Source: Phoronis australis
Lineage: Eukaryota > Phoronida > Phoronidae
DNA: 60,000 bases
Reading direction: 5' to 3'
Assembly: GCA_002633005.1 (NCBI GenBank)
Contig: NMRA01000334.1
Coordinates: 64,001-124,000 of the forward strand
A program made the translations under genes and the position numbers. The notes under the pieces were generated by a model. It saw only the letters and a program-made list of their open reading frames with translations. It did no database searches and was not told where the DNA came from. Every line of letters starts with the position of its first letter. Positions within the stretch are counted from its first letter, which is position 1. Shown one piece after another: positions 23,294 through 37,300 of this stretch.

Positions 23294-25313
23294 GCCTCAC
23301 GCCCTCCAAGTAGCCAAAGAATGACTCAACACAACACCTGAACTATCAATACAAGGACAGGTCATTGTCATCGCATCTTCCACATCCTCGTGTCAAATTT
23401 TAGGGAAATAAGCTCTACCTTACTATTCAAATAGCTTTCAGTTGCCTTGGGAACCGTTCACGATTAATTGCATTGTCATGAGTGTACTCGACGTATAGTT
23501 TAGGGGGTCAAGGTTTGTTGATAACATATGCATGTAACAGCATAAAAATGGTAAATCGAAGACAAAACTGTCAGTTTTTCCCAAATCTAGGTACCAGCTC
23601 TCAACTGCGTAATAACACAATTCCTGTTTACAGCAGCTCCAAAGTCCAACGTAGCACTTGTTTATTTATTTATTTATTATTGTGATATTTAAAATGAGGG
23701 TGGCCTCTTCAGTGATAGCACTGCTTTCCAAGAGGGCCCTCAACAAGAAAAACAGTAATAGACTAAGTTGAAGTCACTAGCTTCAAACTTGAATGAATTC
23801 CGTCAGCGACGGATATGCCATTAAAAATATAAAGGATTCCACCCTAGAACATCCACAAAAACAACAATTTTCAAAGAAAGCGCAGCGTTGCATGGGACTT
23901 TAATTTGGTTCATAGTCTTACGCAGTGTTAATTAGGTCTGGCCAAAAATCCAAGCTTCAAATTCCAACAGACCCTGGTAGTGGAGGCAAATCTGCCTGTT
24001 AAAGCAATGGGTGAACTCTGTTTTTATCAGGAACACTAACTCGCCTTATTAAAAAAACAAAACGGTTCCCATCCCAAAACGCAAACCAAACTGGTTTTTA
24101 AAGACGGTGCTGTCAATTTCAATGACAAATAATCAATGGTCTTTGTTGGACCACTTCTGCTAGCGTACTCTTCTATTTTATTCTTATTTACAAAATCCTT
24201 TTACTTATTTATTGCATAACAATTTATACTCTCCTGACGCTATAGTATAAGAATGTTACACGTGATAGTTCTTTACAGTATAAGCTCGATGACATTACAG
24301 CAACTCTCCACTCAATTCGCACAAAAATATTGCCCATTACTACAAATTATGCTATTTACTGAAAGTGGTTTTATGACATCTGTACAGTACAGCCATGCTA
24401 GTATTGACTAAAATGTTCTTAATCTTTTAGTTTTGTGGAGAAATTTGCCAAACTAGACTGATTCTCATCCATACTGTGATTAATACTGAACAAGTTCTGT
24501 TGGCAGCAAATAAATGCTAAAATGTTTAGCGACATACATACCTGCTAAGATGCATTTCAGTTACATTTTGCACGTATTGTCTTTTTGCTTTGAAAACCTG
24601 TAGTCAGATGTGAATACTGAGGTTTGTGCAGTTATTAAGAGTCTAGTGTTGACTTGCTTCAAGTAAATTTCATCAACCAAGGCAATCCAGTCATCATGTG
24701 CACCTTGAACGCTTCCAGGTGGTTAAACTAGAAATTTGGAGTTTTGTGTGGCAGCAACTTGTTCAAGCGCATTTTGATCATAGGAGATGCAACTGTGCAC
24801 AAGCGGTACAACGCTATTTATTACAGAACTCTCAGTGTAGTGACACACATTAATCAATAGTGGCTTACATTGGATAGAGGTGTGTTTAACTTCACAGTTA
24901 AATTATTGCTCATTGGCAATGTCTCTGCTTTTGTGATTACATGTAAATACACTTTGTACATTTGTATTTAGCCATATTGTGTGTGTGGGTGTGTTGGTAT
25001 AGTAATAGACATGTATTCCCAACACTGAATTGTTTTATTCTCATATTTACAGTTTCGGATACTTGCAGCACAATTGTCGAGTTTAGACAAACTACAAAGT
25101 CAAAATAGACAACGCTTAAATTGTAGAGCTCTCTTACAAAACTCTAAGGAACAAATCTCCAGCAACTAAGCACAATTGTTCACCAGCATTCATAGATGAG
25201 TAAAACATTTTGTCGTACACGCCCACCAAAACGTTCATTAAAATGAAGCAGAAGTTGGAAACGAAACAGAAAAGACTTTCCATGATGGTTCTCTTTCAAC
25301 TGGAATGATGAGA
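23294..25313. other. Convergent intergenic region between BRK1 and RPN1
   Basis: About 2 kb holding both 3' untranslated regions. It contains a TTTA microsatellite (about 23658-23677), a copy of repeat family A at about 24190-24480 (GGTTTTATGACATCTGTACAG), and nothing else that I recognise as coding. Confidence 0.6.
25034..25039 (-). terminator. Candidate RPN1 polyadenylation signal
   Basis: AATAAA on the minus strand, about 275 bp after the RPN1 stop codon. It is the canonical hexamer in a plausible place, but the region is AT-rich and no cleavage site can be seen from sequence alone. Confidence 0.35.
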
Positions 25314-28300
25314 CTACATGCTGCTGAGTAGAGCTTCCATCTTGGACTGAATCTCTTCCTTCTTGGTTGTGCAACCCGATTCGTTATCTAAATACACCTG
25401 TTTGTTCATTTTCCCTGCTACCAGTTTCTCCGCTAACGAAATGGCTAAAGCGATCTGGTCTTTGTATTGCGTGTCCAATCGCTGGAGTTCGACCACCTGA
25501 AATAATGCTTGAAGATGTGACGACTGTAAACATTCAAACTAAACCACTCTTACGTTCACGCACAATGATTCACTCGTGAATGTTTTCATCAAGAGATGTT
25601 TTCCAGCACAGGGTATCTCAAAGAGAGGCAAAAGACTTGAGTGTACTGACAGCTCAAGCCACATAAAAGTACAACTAAAAATACAGACCATCTCTCAAAC
25701 ACAGAATCTGAACAATGACCGAGAACTTTTCGGAACTTCATTGCCAAATATTAAACAGGGAAGCTTGCAAAGTGCGATTTCTGTTGTATACGATGGACCG
25801 TCCAGAGTTCAGCTTCCTGCCTACAGTGACAACCCAATAATTCTTAGATTCAAACGAACACACATTCCTGGCTATACAGATTTGACTTGTTTTTGTGCAA
25901 TAGGAATAGATATTTTGAGTATCCCCTCAAATCGCGATCACAAAAAGGGCATTTTTAAACATCTCCATTTGATGGCAAAGCTCTATTCGACCTACTCACC
26001 TTTTCCGCCATGTCTGAGCTCTCTGTCTTCAGTTTGGTCTGCAGGGCCGTCATCTGCTGGGTAAGAGTCTTGTGGTCGTGGTCGATCTTTTTGCGCTGGC
26101 TCGTCAGAGCCGTGTGGTCCTTACTCGCCTTGAACTTGTTGACGGCATCCTCGTATGACTGGTAGAGGGCGCTGCGTTTGTCGTGCGTGCTCTGTACAGT
26201 CTCCACAAGACTAGCCACACGCATCTTGCTCTCAGCTGCCATGTCCTGGTAAGGAATACCATCAAGTGAATGATCGGGTTAGATTATGGGCTAGGCAACT
26301 AACTGTAGACTGTACTACTTCATAGACAAGTGACTGAGACTGAACTATGGAATCAAAACCCTTGCATGTTTAATTAAAAATGTGAGAACTCTCTGATGGT
26401 TTGAATTAGTGGCCAGCTACCTGTGCCAAGACACCCACTGCTGGTTTACAAAAACGGTCAGGTCATTAGAATACAAATAACATACTTAATTACGAAAGGT
26501 GAATTCGTCACCCGCAATCTACTCACACCCATACTCGACATAACAAGTAAAAACGGAGTCCGGTTGGTAGAAAGATATGAAAATTATTTTGTTTTTTGAC
26601 AGTAAGGAAGCCTTCAGTAAAACGTGTAATCATAATTAATCAGGAACTAAAACAAAGTCTTAGACATCATCAGGCTTCCAGTATCAGCAGACTACTCTAG
26701 GTTTCAACTGTCATTATCAGAAACTGGTGAGGCGCGGCACAATGACCTCAAGAACTAGTATGAGAGCGGTGACTTTACTTCCCTCTTGCATACTTATACT
26801 GCTGCTATTGGCCTCTTTAAGGAGAACGAAGACATTACACAGGATTGCGAGACAGCTGTCCACCGAAGCAATCATGCCAGCACAAGCAGACACACAATCT
26901 GCAGGGTTCGTTTCATTTTAGTAGCGTTGCACACAGACAGAAGTTCAGTTGATCATAGCTACCAGTAAACGGGTAGCATCAGCTTAGTCTCGACCAACAG
27001 CTTACTGAGCAGCTGAGAATCCTACAAATCTACACTGTAGGAACGCACATCGGTTTTCGTTTTTTGTAAAAGTCGGTGGGTCTTTAATTTTATACTCAGT
27101 TGCATAGTGGTCCGTCGAATCGCCACCAGCGTTTTTTCACTAGCAATAAATTTATAGCCATAGCATAAAAACTTTCATTAAAAATGGGCGACATTTTGAA
27201 GCAAAAATTCACCTCCATTTCTTCAAGAGTTATTTTTCGATACGTCTCCATGTGGGTTTTCATTGCAACTACGCCCTCTTACGTTCAACAACCGACTCAC
27301 CTTGGTGATGGAGAAGTCGAGACGAACATAGATGATGACCAGCATGAAGAGAAGGTAGAAGGACAGGACGACCAACATTGGCTCTTGAAGCAACAGCATC
27401 TTCTTGTATGTGTAGTGCAGCTACAATAGAGTGATGTAGTGATGCGTTCACATGGATAACTTCTTGGTTAGCTATTTTAAAGGGACATGTTCCTTTTGGG
27501 GCAGAAAAAAAAACGCGAGATAGTGCGCTTCTGTGAACGTTCGTTTTAGGTGCCTGGTCTGACCTCTGATCAGACATACGGTGTGTCTTGTTCAATAATT
27601 CTACACCGGGATAAAACACACCCCCAGATTTAAAAGGATGTCGTATTTTTACAGCCGAAAAGTGCATTCTTGTGATTATTGCTGTATGTGGTAGACATCT
27701 TAAAGTTGCTCGCTTCGACTACAGGTGTAAAACAACAAACGCGTTGTTGTTTGAGATTTAACTACAAAATTGCCAATTCTCGTTGTTGGCTGCCAGTCAG
27801 TTTATGAAAGTGAGGCCAGACTTTATCAGCTGAATGCTCTTAAAATACTTGTCTATTTGCCGAGTGGGGTTTAGCTCAGCTAGCGAAGCATTGCACTGCA
27901 GCCACTGAGACTATGAATTCGAATGCATCTTGGGGCTGAGCTTAAAAAATTCTCACAGACTGTGTCTCTAGCCTAATCGGCAATCCATGACTCTAGTGGG
28001 TTCAAACGACATAAGTGTAATATTGAGAATGTCAACTCGCCATGTTAAAAAAATTGAAACATGCCTGGAGATAACTTGCTGACTTAAAGCTGCCAAAAAC
28101 TATCACCTTCGCACGTCACTTTGACTTTTCAACAAAGAGTGTTTACCTCAAAGTCCTGAATGTGTGGCTCAACCAGGTTGGTCTTCTTGGCCAGGATCAC
28201 AGGTCTACCCATGGTGTCAAGGTAAGTGTAATGCAGCTCGCTTGGCAGCTGGTCCACGCCATAGGGCACACTGAGGCTCACAAACCTGAGGTTGGAAAGC

Positions 28301-31300
28301 AGCAAATGTTAACCACCTGCCGGCACTTCATCGTTTTGTGAATGCACCATTACCAGTTTACGCTTAAATACTCAACACAACAGTCACAGTTGTGTTAATT
28401 TATTAGGTTACTCGAATGACTGGAAATCAGCTTTACACAATACTGCGACAACAATCACAGAAACTATGTATAATTTCCTCAAATTCGAACAGAAACAACG
28501 GTGCTCACTGCATTGCTAAAATGTTCAAAATTTCTTGAATACAGCTGTATTATACGAAGTTTTCAAAGTAATCCAGTAAAATTGTCTTCTTGCTGAAAAT
28601 TTCGATAAAATGAGATTTTACCGTTCTACCAAATTGTGCCTTAATTTGAAGAAACATTACTGCACATAGTCTAGCCAGCATGCCAGTGCTATCTGTGTGA
28701 TGTGTTCATTATGAAAAAAAAAGTGATAAACAGCGTCATATGAGTTGCACTGAATTTCACACGCGTTGAGATCACCACTTACTTGGCCCCCTCGGGAAGG
28801 ATCACCTTCAGCGTCATGTCATCGATAACCTGGTCATCGAACACGTGATCCACGAACCTCATCTTGAGCACGTAGTCGTCACCTGCCAATACGTAAAGCA
28901 AGTTAAAAAGCACATCCCTCTGTTATTAAATAATAGCTTTTGGGTGTTTTGCCGGCTCAACTGTATATCTGAACCATTTACACGAGACCAAGTTTAGTGC
29001 ATGCTGTCCTGACTATTATATTAAGGATGAATTGAATCGAATCGCATCGCGTTAGTGACGGTTTCCATAAACAAAGCCCCATTTTGATTTGATTTTTAGT
29101 TCTAATTTCTGCCGTCGTTTTAGATGTCTTACAATGTCACAACTTATTTGTATCCATTGAACAAATTAACAGCTCTGGACTGTTCATTAGCTGGAATATG
29201 TTTAACAATTTGTTGCTTAAATAGGTATGAGTGATAAGTATTTGAAAAATGAATCCAATTCAGGGCTTGAGATGACCAATGACAAAAAAGAGGAAATATT
29301 ACAGGTGATGTGCAATTCCACAAATAGGCTTGTGTGAAAGAAATGTTTTATGTGCTGAAACTTTTTTACTCAAATAAACATTTTTGTACGAACAAAGTCT
29401 AAATATCGATAAAAAAGTGACGAAAAAAGAGTAAACTGAAAATCAAAAAAGAGGAAATCCATGTAACTTGACAAACATGAATCACAAATAGTCAAATTCC
29501 TCCTAAAAAGAACTGTCAAATAAAACCAAACTCCAAACATTGTGTATTGTCCCACCTTTACATCACACCACAAGCACAAATGACTAGCTGGACACACCTT
29601 TGTTATAGAGGTACTCATAGCTAGGCACATTGTAACCCAGTGTGTAGTGAGTCTTCCAGCCACCAAATAGCGGGAAACGTGGACGTAAATCTACCTCTAC
29701 GGCCTCGTCCAGCTCTCGCAGGTTGGAGGTAGAAATGTTGCCGATCTCGTCGCGGTAGTAGACATCCTTGGCGGCTGCCGGAAGGACAGACTGACAAAGA
29801 GAGAAATTAACACATGTAAGCTTGAGTACGTTGTGCGTGACAAAATTACTGATACATGGAAGCTTACACAAATTTGTAGGCACCATCACTTTGAGAACAA
29901 GATATTACACTTGTTCTGAGTATCGCTTATGTTGTGAATGAAAGTTCAAATGTTCAGGGTTATATTCAGATTCAGGAAGCCTTCAGTAAAATTTGTAATC
30001 ACTACAGTTCAGGAACTAAAACAAAGTCTTAGACATCATCAGGCTTCAACTGACTAACGTGTCAAATATATTTCCAGTAGATACATCTTCAGTCTTATGT
30101 GAACTGTTACCAATATCTGATAGCTTCACTGAGTATGTACAACAAAACAAACAAACAAACAAACAAACAAACAAACAAACAAACAAACAAACACATATTA
30201 TAAGTGGGACTGTGTAAACAATACATAACAAGGTACCTTGAAAGCCTTGATGGCAGAGTGGGTGTTCTGTGCACGCTGGTAATCATAACGCGAGAACGGG
30301 CCCTTCAACACTGCCCCCGTGTGGCGAATGTCGAGCGTCTCTTCAATGGCCACGTTGCCCCAGTGAGAGACCTCGATCAATCGCTCCATGCTGGACACAG
30401 CCAGGAAGGGACTGTTGTTCTCGTAGTGCACAGTGATGTCAGCCTATGGTGGAAAACAAGAGTCATTGGTGACTGTGCGCGGTTTGTGAATGTCCATCTA
30501 GGCACACACGTATGATGGAAACATTACAGCAAGCCTTCAGCAAATGATCTAATCAGTACAGATATCATAGATTAAAACAAAGTCTTCAGACATCACAAGG
30601 CTTGAGAAATGTAACTATGTGTTAACACAAAAAGAATTCAATGAGAACGATGTGTAATTTGGCGATATTAGAACAGAAATAGTCCCAATACAAAACATAA
30701 AATCCCTGGAAATTGCTTTGTCAACAAATCAAAGAGACAGCGCACTGCTCCACAGGGTTGACTGTTCGGTGGAAGTTGTCAATCAAAACCTGAATGAAAA
30801 TTTGAAAAACAAAACAGCGAATACATGGTCATCACACTTATATCACCTACTCTGGCATATGGGTCTTTTGGTTCATATGGGCCGTAGGTGATGACAGCCT
30901 CAGACTGTGCCACAGGCTTGGGTGTCTTGGAGTACGACTCCAGCTTGCTACTGGGCAGGGTGATGGCCGTAGTTTGTTTCTTGACCCTGTATGGGCTGTA
31001 GAAGAAGGCGGAGCCCTCGTACAGTACCAGCTGGTCTTGGCTCTGCGTGATCTCGGCGGGGTAGGGGCGCAGGGCATGCGCAAACACTGTATCCACAGTG
31101 ACGGTTACTGTCTTGCCAGCAGGCAGGCTACTACCCAGGGTCACACGCCAAAAATCTGCACCGCTAGAAAGAAAGCACCATAAAAATTAATTTGCTATAT
31201 GGTCCAAGACTTCCTTCACATGTTGATATGCTAGGTGGTTCAAAACCTCCTTCACACGTTGATTTGCTAAGTGGTTCAAGACCTCACTCACATGTTGATG

Positions 31301-34300
31301 AAAACGTGTTTTACCACATCCAAGTGAAGTTCTTCAATACACGGGTCTTATCACAGACCTGCAGGTCGCTTATGTGACCTCAGATTGTGTTTGTCGACCT
31401 GGGAAAAATTCCTCCAAGTCGCCACGAGGTCGCCACTGAAAGTTTGATATTCAGACAATATTTTCCTCTAAGTTTATTTCAACATTGGTGTTGACTTCAA
31501 AACTTTAATTTCCTACTGTGTTCCTATATTCATTACCTTAACTTAAACAATTTTCCTGTTTATTTTGTGAATTGAACGCATTTACCACCACATTTAAATT
31601 ACAACAGGAAGTAAACAGATAGATGTTGGAATAGTTTGGCAAATATCAGGCAGGATCGACGAAACTTGTGCCACCAGGCCATGCCATCATCTGTGTCCTA
31701 TGCTCATCCGTTGGCGGGAGGAACAGCGGAGTTAGAGCATGAGGATACATATACCTACAGTGGAAATCAGGGCACCGTAAGGAAAATTGGTGCCATGCTC
31801 GACGAAAATTTACGCCCAATAAGAAACGTAACTCATCGACGCCGATGATTTTGCTATCAATTTTGGCAACCGCAGATTTTGTTTGGCAACCTGGGATTTG
31901 TACCAGGTCGCCAAATGCAATTTGGCATTTTGCTAAGCATCAAGTGCCGTATCAGATTTCTGTGTCTTGACGAGTGGTCTCGGTAGACTCGAGCCCAAAT
32001 CAAGAGACATATTGCCTGACTTGTAAATCACGGGATGTGACCATGTGTGTCTTTAACTCTGTGAAGTAACTACACTATGCAATTACAAATTGTGTAACAA
32101 AAATTACCATGTGTCTATGGCATACAAAATATGGAGATTTTTTGTACCTCAAGAAATTTTCCACATCCGATCGTTGCAATTTTCCATTTTTCAGGCATGT
32201 ATCAGGCGGGCCTGAAGAGTTTTTACGACCACAAATGATGAGTAAAATACAGCGGATACTTACATTTCACCGTGCGCCACTGTAACTGGCAGAACGTCTA
32301 ATTTTGACTCTTCGTCTTCTCCTTTTGTCTGAAATATTCAAGTAGCAGTCTTAAGGTTTAGGACGTTATTGACAAGTCAATGTATTTAACCATATACATA
32401 CATAACTATGTAAAGGCTGTTCCAGCAAAATCTGTGTGGGAGGGGGGGAAGGCAACTGAAATAAAAATTTATGGGTGGTTGCGTTTGATTTAAATTCAAA
32501 ATGGCTGGTGGTCGTACTTCAAAAAAATAAAAATTAACAGGTCGTTGTTGTTTCATTGGGCCATAAATGTTTGATGGTGGGTAAGTTTAGTAAATTTTAT
32601 AAACAATCCGCTCAGAATCAAAAACTGAAACGAAAATGCAACTTGCAAAAAGCTCAGACTTTTTCACTCCCTCCGATCTCCTCATCAGCATGCCCATAAC
32701 ACCATTTAACCACAGGTGCTCGAATATCTCGATGACTAATAACCATATACAAGAAACATGTGTTTTCTTAGTAATGAATGACGTTAGTGGTGATGGAGGA
32801 ACAGATGAACTCAAGCGCCTGTGCAGTCAACCACAAGAACAAAAAAAAATTACGGGTGGTTGCACTTCAAACTTATAAAAAATTACGGGTGGTAGGCTGA
32901 AGAAATAAATGAAAAATATGGGTGGTGGGTGCGAAAAATAGGTGCCTTTCCCCCCTCCCATACAGATTTTACTGGAACAGCCCTAATTGAATTCAGTAAC
33001 AATATAATTTTTTGAAGTAGCAAGCCTCTAGAATTAGAGTTTTGACTTTTCACCAACCTGCCTTTCAAAGGGTCATCATGTCTTTTTACTAAATGTCAGT
33101 ACAACAGTACAAGGGTCACAAATAGTTTCCATAAGAAACAGGTGTTTATTAATTACTAGTATCATTTACTATAATGAGCACTCATTCTACTACGATTTTG
33201 TAGTTTGAACAGCCTTATGAACTATTCACTTGCTGTCCTCTGTGCATGGTACAAAGTGGTAGGCCGTCACTTAATGGTCTTGATTCTTCCTTTAACGGTA
33301 ATGCATGTGTTGAACACAAGCCGTCGACACGCTATCAAGCATTCAAAATGTTCAGCCAAAGTCCAGCTGGCTGTGTGAGTAGTTTACAGATGCTTTTATA
33401 TGAGTGTACGTCCTACCGGAATTGAAAATTCACAATATTTTCGACTTCATGAACTATTAATTATCACCATAAAACAATGGATTTCATTATTCATCAATTC
33501 TTAAATCACCATCTCGGCCCCATTTTTATGGGATCGAGGGCCCTGTATATTCATTCTCTAAGTCAATTATTCCTCAGGGCTCAACACTAACGGTTGCCGG
33601 ATTGCCCGTGTACATGTAGATTTTGCGTCGGGCAAGTGGAATTTGAAAAGTACTTGCCCGATGGGCAAGTTAAAAAGCTGGCCGCATAGGCAAGTAGATC
33701 CTAAGATTGTCTGCTCGACATTTGCTCCAAAATAACAAACCCCGACACAAGCCTAAAAACCGTCGAAGAAGTCCCTGTGGTCGTCAAAGAAACTCCCGTT
33801 TTCGAATGAGCACCGAAAGGAAAATAGAACGAGTGTGATGCAGCGTGCACAGATGACGCCCGCGGTCAAATCCTTTAGATTCTCTGAACGTGCCCTGCAG
33901 TTTCTGAATAAGTTGTCACGTGATACTACTGATCGTCTGCACTCTGGCAAAACGTCCAAACAAGGAAGCCGTCCAGGCCTGTACATCATTGGTTTAGTTG
34001 CTAAAAATGAGTTCAGGAAGAATCAAAGCAACGATATGAAACGAAAAGAGTGCGGGGATGGGTTCCGTCATGGGAAATCTACAGCTGGAAGCAACGCGTT
34101 CGTCGGCGTGTAAGTCATACAGATAAGCGCAAAAGCTAAAAAGTGAATGATTGACTACATATTTTCTACACTACACAACAGTTTTAAATGCCTGGTATTT
34201 ACTCAGGGGGTATTCCAAAGGAAATTCTTATGAATTCCCGGCTACCGGTGGCGACTCCCAAAAGAAGAGGAATGCGGTCTTCAGGATTGTCGCTCTGAAG

Positions 34301-37300
34301 GGTGACTTTTTCGCGGTCTATCTATTTTTCAAAAATGTAACTATTTATTGAAAATAAAAGTATATGTGGCATTATTATATGTTAAAATTTGATTTTAATT
34401 TAATACAAGGTACCGATGACCAAAACTGTGCAAGATTTTTACGCATAGCAAAAATTCAAATTCAGGTTAAGCAACAACTAAAGTTTAATGTACGAGGGCG
34501 TATAAACTAATGAATACACAGAAGTGTCTGAAGTTCATGTCCTAGCTCATTTCGGCGCCTGTGAATGTGAGACAGTGGTTCAGATACCATAGTTACTGTT
34601 CTAATTTGTCTCTGTAGTGTTTTGACACACCTTATAAATAAATGTTCTATAAGAAGAATTGTTAAAAAAATAGCACCTCATGTATATAGCATGCACAACA
34701 CAAGAGGAGGCTCAGCACAGGCAGCCCTACCGTAACACATTACACAGGTGTGCACATGCATGGTGCTATTTGGGATTGTACTTGGGGCAAGTGAATTTTT
34801 TGTTCGGGCAAGTAAAAGTTTCAACTACTTGCCTAAAAACACAGTCACTGTGTATTTATATACGTTTTAAAAGTGTACACTGAACTGGTGTGACCTACTT
34901 TTTTACTTTCCTACCAATTTTTCACCATAAGTCCTCCAAAGCATTTATGAAAGATTCAAAAAATCAATCTAAAGATTATAAGTTCCTTTTTTAATAAAAA
35001 TGTCAATTCTACTTATTAAATACTACTAACAAATGTGACGTAGTATTCAGGGACACCTGTTGTCCAGTTGAATAATTTCTAATTCGCCACCAGATGTCAG
35101 TCAAAATCAAAATCCTTTAAATTAAGCAAATCAAATTGTTAATTTACAGGTTTAAGTGCAAAATTTTAAAGTTAAAATAATATTGCTGGCTATTCAATTA
35201 TTAAGGTAAGGTAGCTGAAACCATAAAATTATGTTAGAAAAAGAATTTTTTCAAATTTTTTTTAGCAATAATTTATACAAAAATTAGGTCATATATGTAT
35301 TAGGAACTATGTCTAATGTAATCTAATTCACCCTCATTTTTGATTCCGAGGGCAAAAGTGCCAAGCCAGCCAAAGTTTTAACTTGGCGCTGCACTTTTCA
35401 AACTCGACGCGCATTCTCCAAACTCCACGCGGCAAAATTTAAACTTGTTGATGCATCGAGTCAAAACCGGTCGTGGAGAACACTGAATATACGAAGCCAT
35501 CAATTTCAATTCTTCATTTAACTCCAAAGGTTTTTTGGCAAAGACAGTACGGATAACTTCAGCCTACCTCTGAGTCTGACAATACAAGCCCTACAGTCAA
35601 CACAAGAATTAATCAATTTGGAGCTCAGGCTCAGTAAGGCCTCAGTCCTGACACATTGAACACTAAAATAAGACACTTTAAAAGCACTATCCAACACAGG
35701 CCATACACCGTTGCCTCAACCTTCGTCCACGAATACTCAAACAGGTGAATTTTTTCATGAACAGGGATTTCATTAACCAGTCTGGGTTCTCTGGACCACA
35801 GGCGCTTAAATTTCCAGGTGACTCACAACCATACATAAGAAACATAAAGGTTGGACAAAAAAACTTTGCCGAGCTTAGGCTCCCAACTTCAACTGTCCCA
35901 AATCCAAATAAAATCTGTGTGCATCTCCCTGAGACTGGTATTGCATAAACCTCCGAAGCCTTATCTTCCCTTGATCCAATTAAATTATCCCTCTGAGTGG
36001 TGAATTGGCGACAATCTCAAAACTCTGAATTCGAGGACCTAAAATAGTTAACATGGCGGATTCCAGTTGTGCTTTAACTTCTAGGCTTGTCGAAGACAAA
36101 ATTTCAAGTTTAAGCAACCAAGCCCCGTGTAAAAGTCAAGAAATTTATCCCCAATTTAAACGATTGAGGTTGCTAAAAAAACCTTCCACTAAATGTGTAA
36201 TGTATTTCTTCTTATAGCTCATTATATCGCTTAACCTAGAAATTGACATCATGTGCTCCTCTTTGTTGAAGCACAATGAAAACTCCATTTTTGACGGAAA
36301 TTGGCTGTCTGACCGCACGTGTAGTCGAGATAAATCACCTATCGGCAACTGCCTGATATCGCAGTAGGCCAGCGTTAGTAGCCAGCAAGTCGTGGTACTT
36401 CACCTCCAGTTATAAACAATGTTGTTTGTCATCACCACAGTTTGACTACATTCAAAATGATGCTAAATTATGTGGAGGGCACTCAAATAACATTCGTGGG
36501 CGCGCGAAAACAGAGCTTCGGAATTGCTTTGGGTACGTCCGCCAAAAACCCGGATGCTCGAAGGTCGTCTGCCATGAACGACTTACATCGCAAAATAAGG
36601 TCTTTGAATTTGTGATTTTTGCGTTTTTTCATATTTCTGTCGTCAAATCACCACTTGAAGGCAATTTGAAGTGATCAAGTGAAAGAAGGTATTCAAAGAC
36701 ATGTTCAATGCCGATTGCGTAAAGTTTCATGCACGTTTGAGTAGAAAATTCTGACCAAACCGATTTTTAGTGTCCAACCTTTATGTTTTCTTAATAGTGA
36801 GTGACGTCAGAGGAGATCGTAGCCTTGGTACAAAGCTGTATACTATGGTAAATATACAGCTTTGCATCGATGTGGGTAAAAAAGTGGTAAAAGAAAATCT
36901 GACACAAAATTTGTGTCATTAAAAACTAGTCTTCCTGGAGTAAACTAAATTATTTAACGGCGTTGGAAACATGGTGTTCTACTATTAATCTGCTGCTAAA
37001 GTTGTGCAGCGATCTTTAGCGAGGTTTTTGACGCCATGAAATATTGCATCACATATTATCCAGTTTCTTTTTTCGCCGATTCTTCAATCAACTGTACTTT
37101 TTCCACGAGATTGTGTACATGTCACAACAAATTATCGGAACTGGTTTCATTTAGTTACAAGTGATTAGAATTTTAATACTGAAAAACTGAATTTCAGAAC
37201 AAATTTTGCTGCTGCGAAGTGTTCACAAAAATTTAGGAAATTGCGTGTGCGCGTGACACGAGCGTACTGTTTTCAAAACGACAACATACTTTGCATTGTT

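Noticed and set aside
25576-26064. 162-codon plus-strand open frame
   Set aside because: It overlaps RPN1 exon 9 and the following intron on the opposite strand; the RPN1 reading is supported by homology and splice sites.
27866-27935. Functional tRNA-Ala gene
   Set aside because: The acceptor stem ends do not pair and the anticodon arm is not intact; it is kept only as a tRNA-like repeat.
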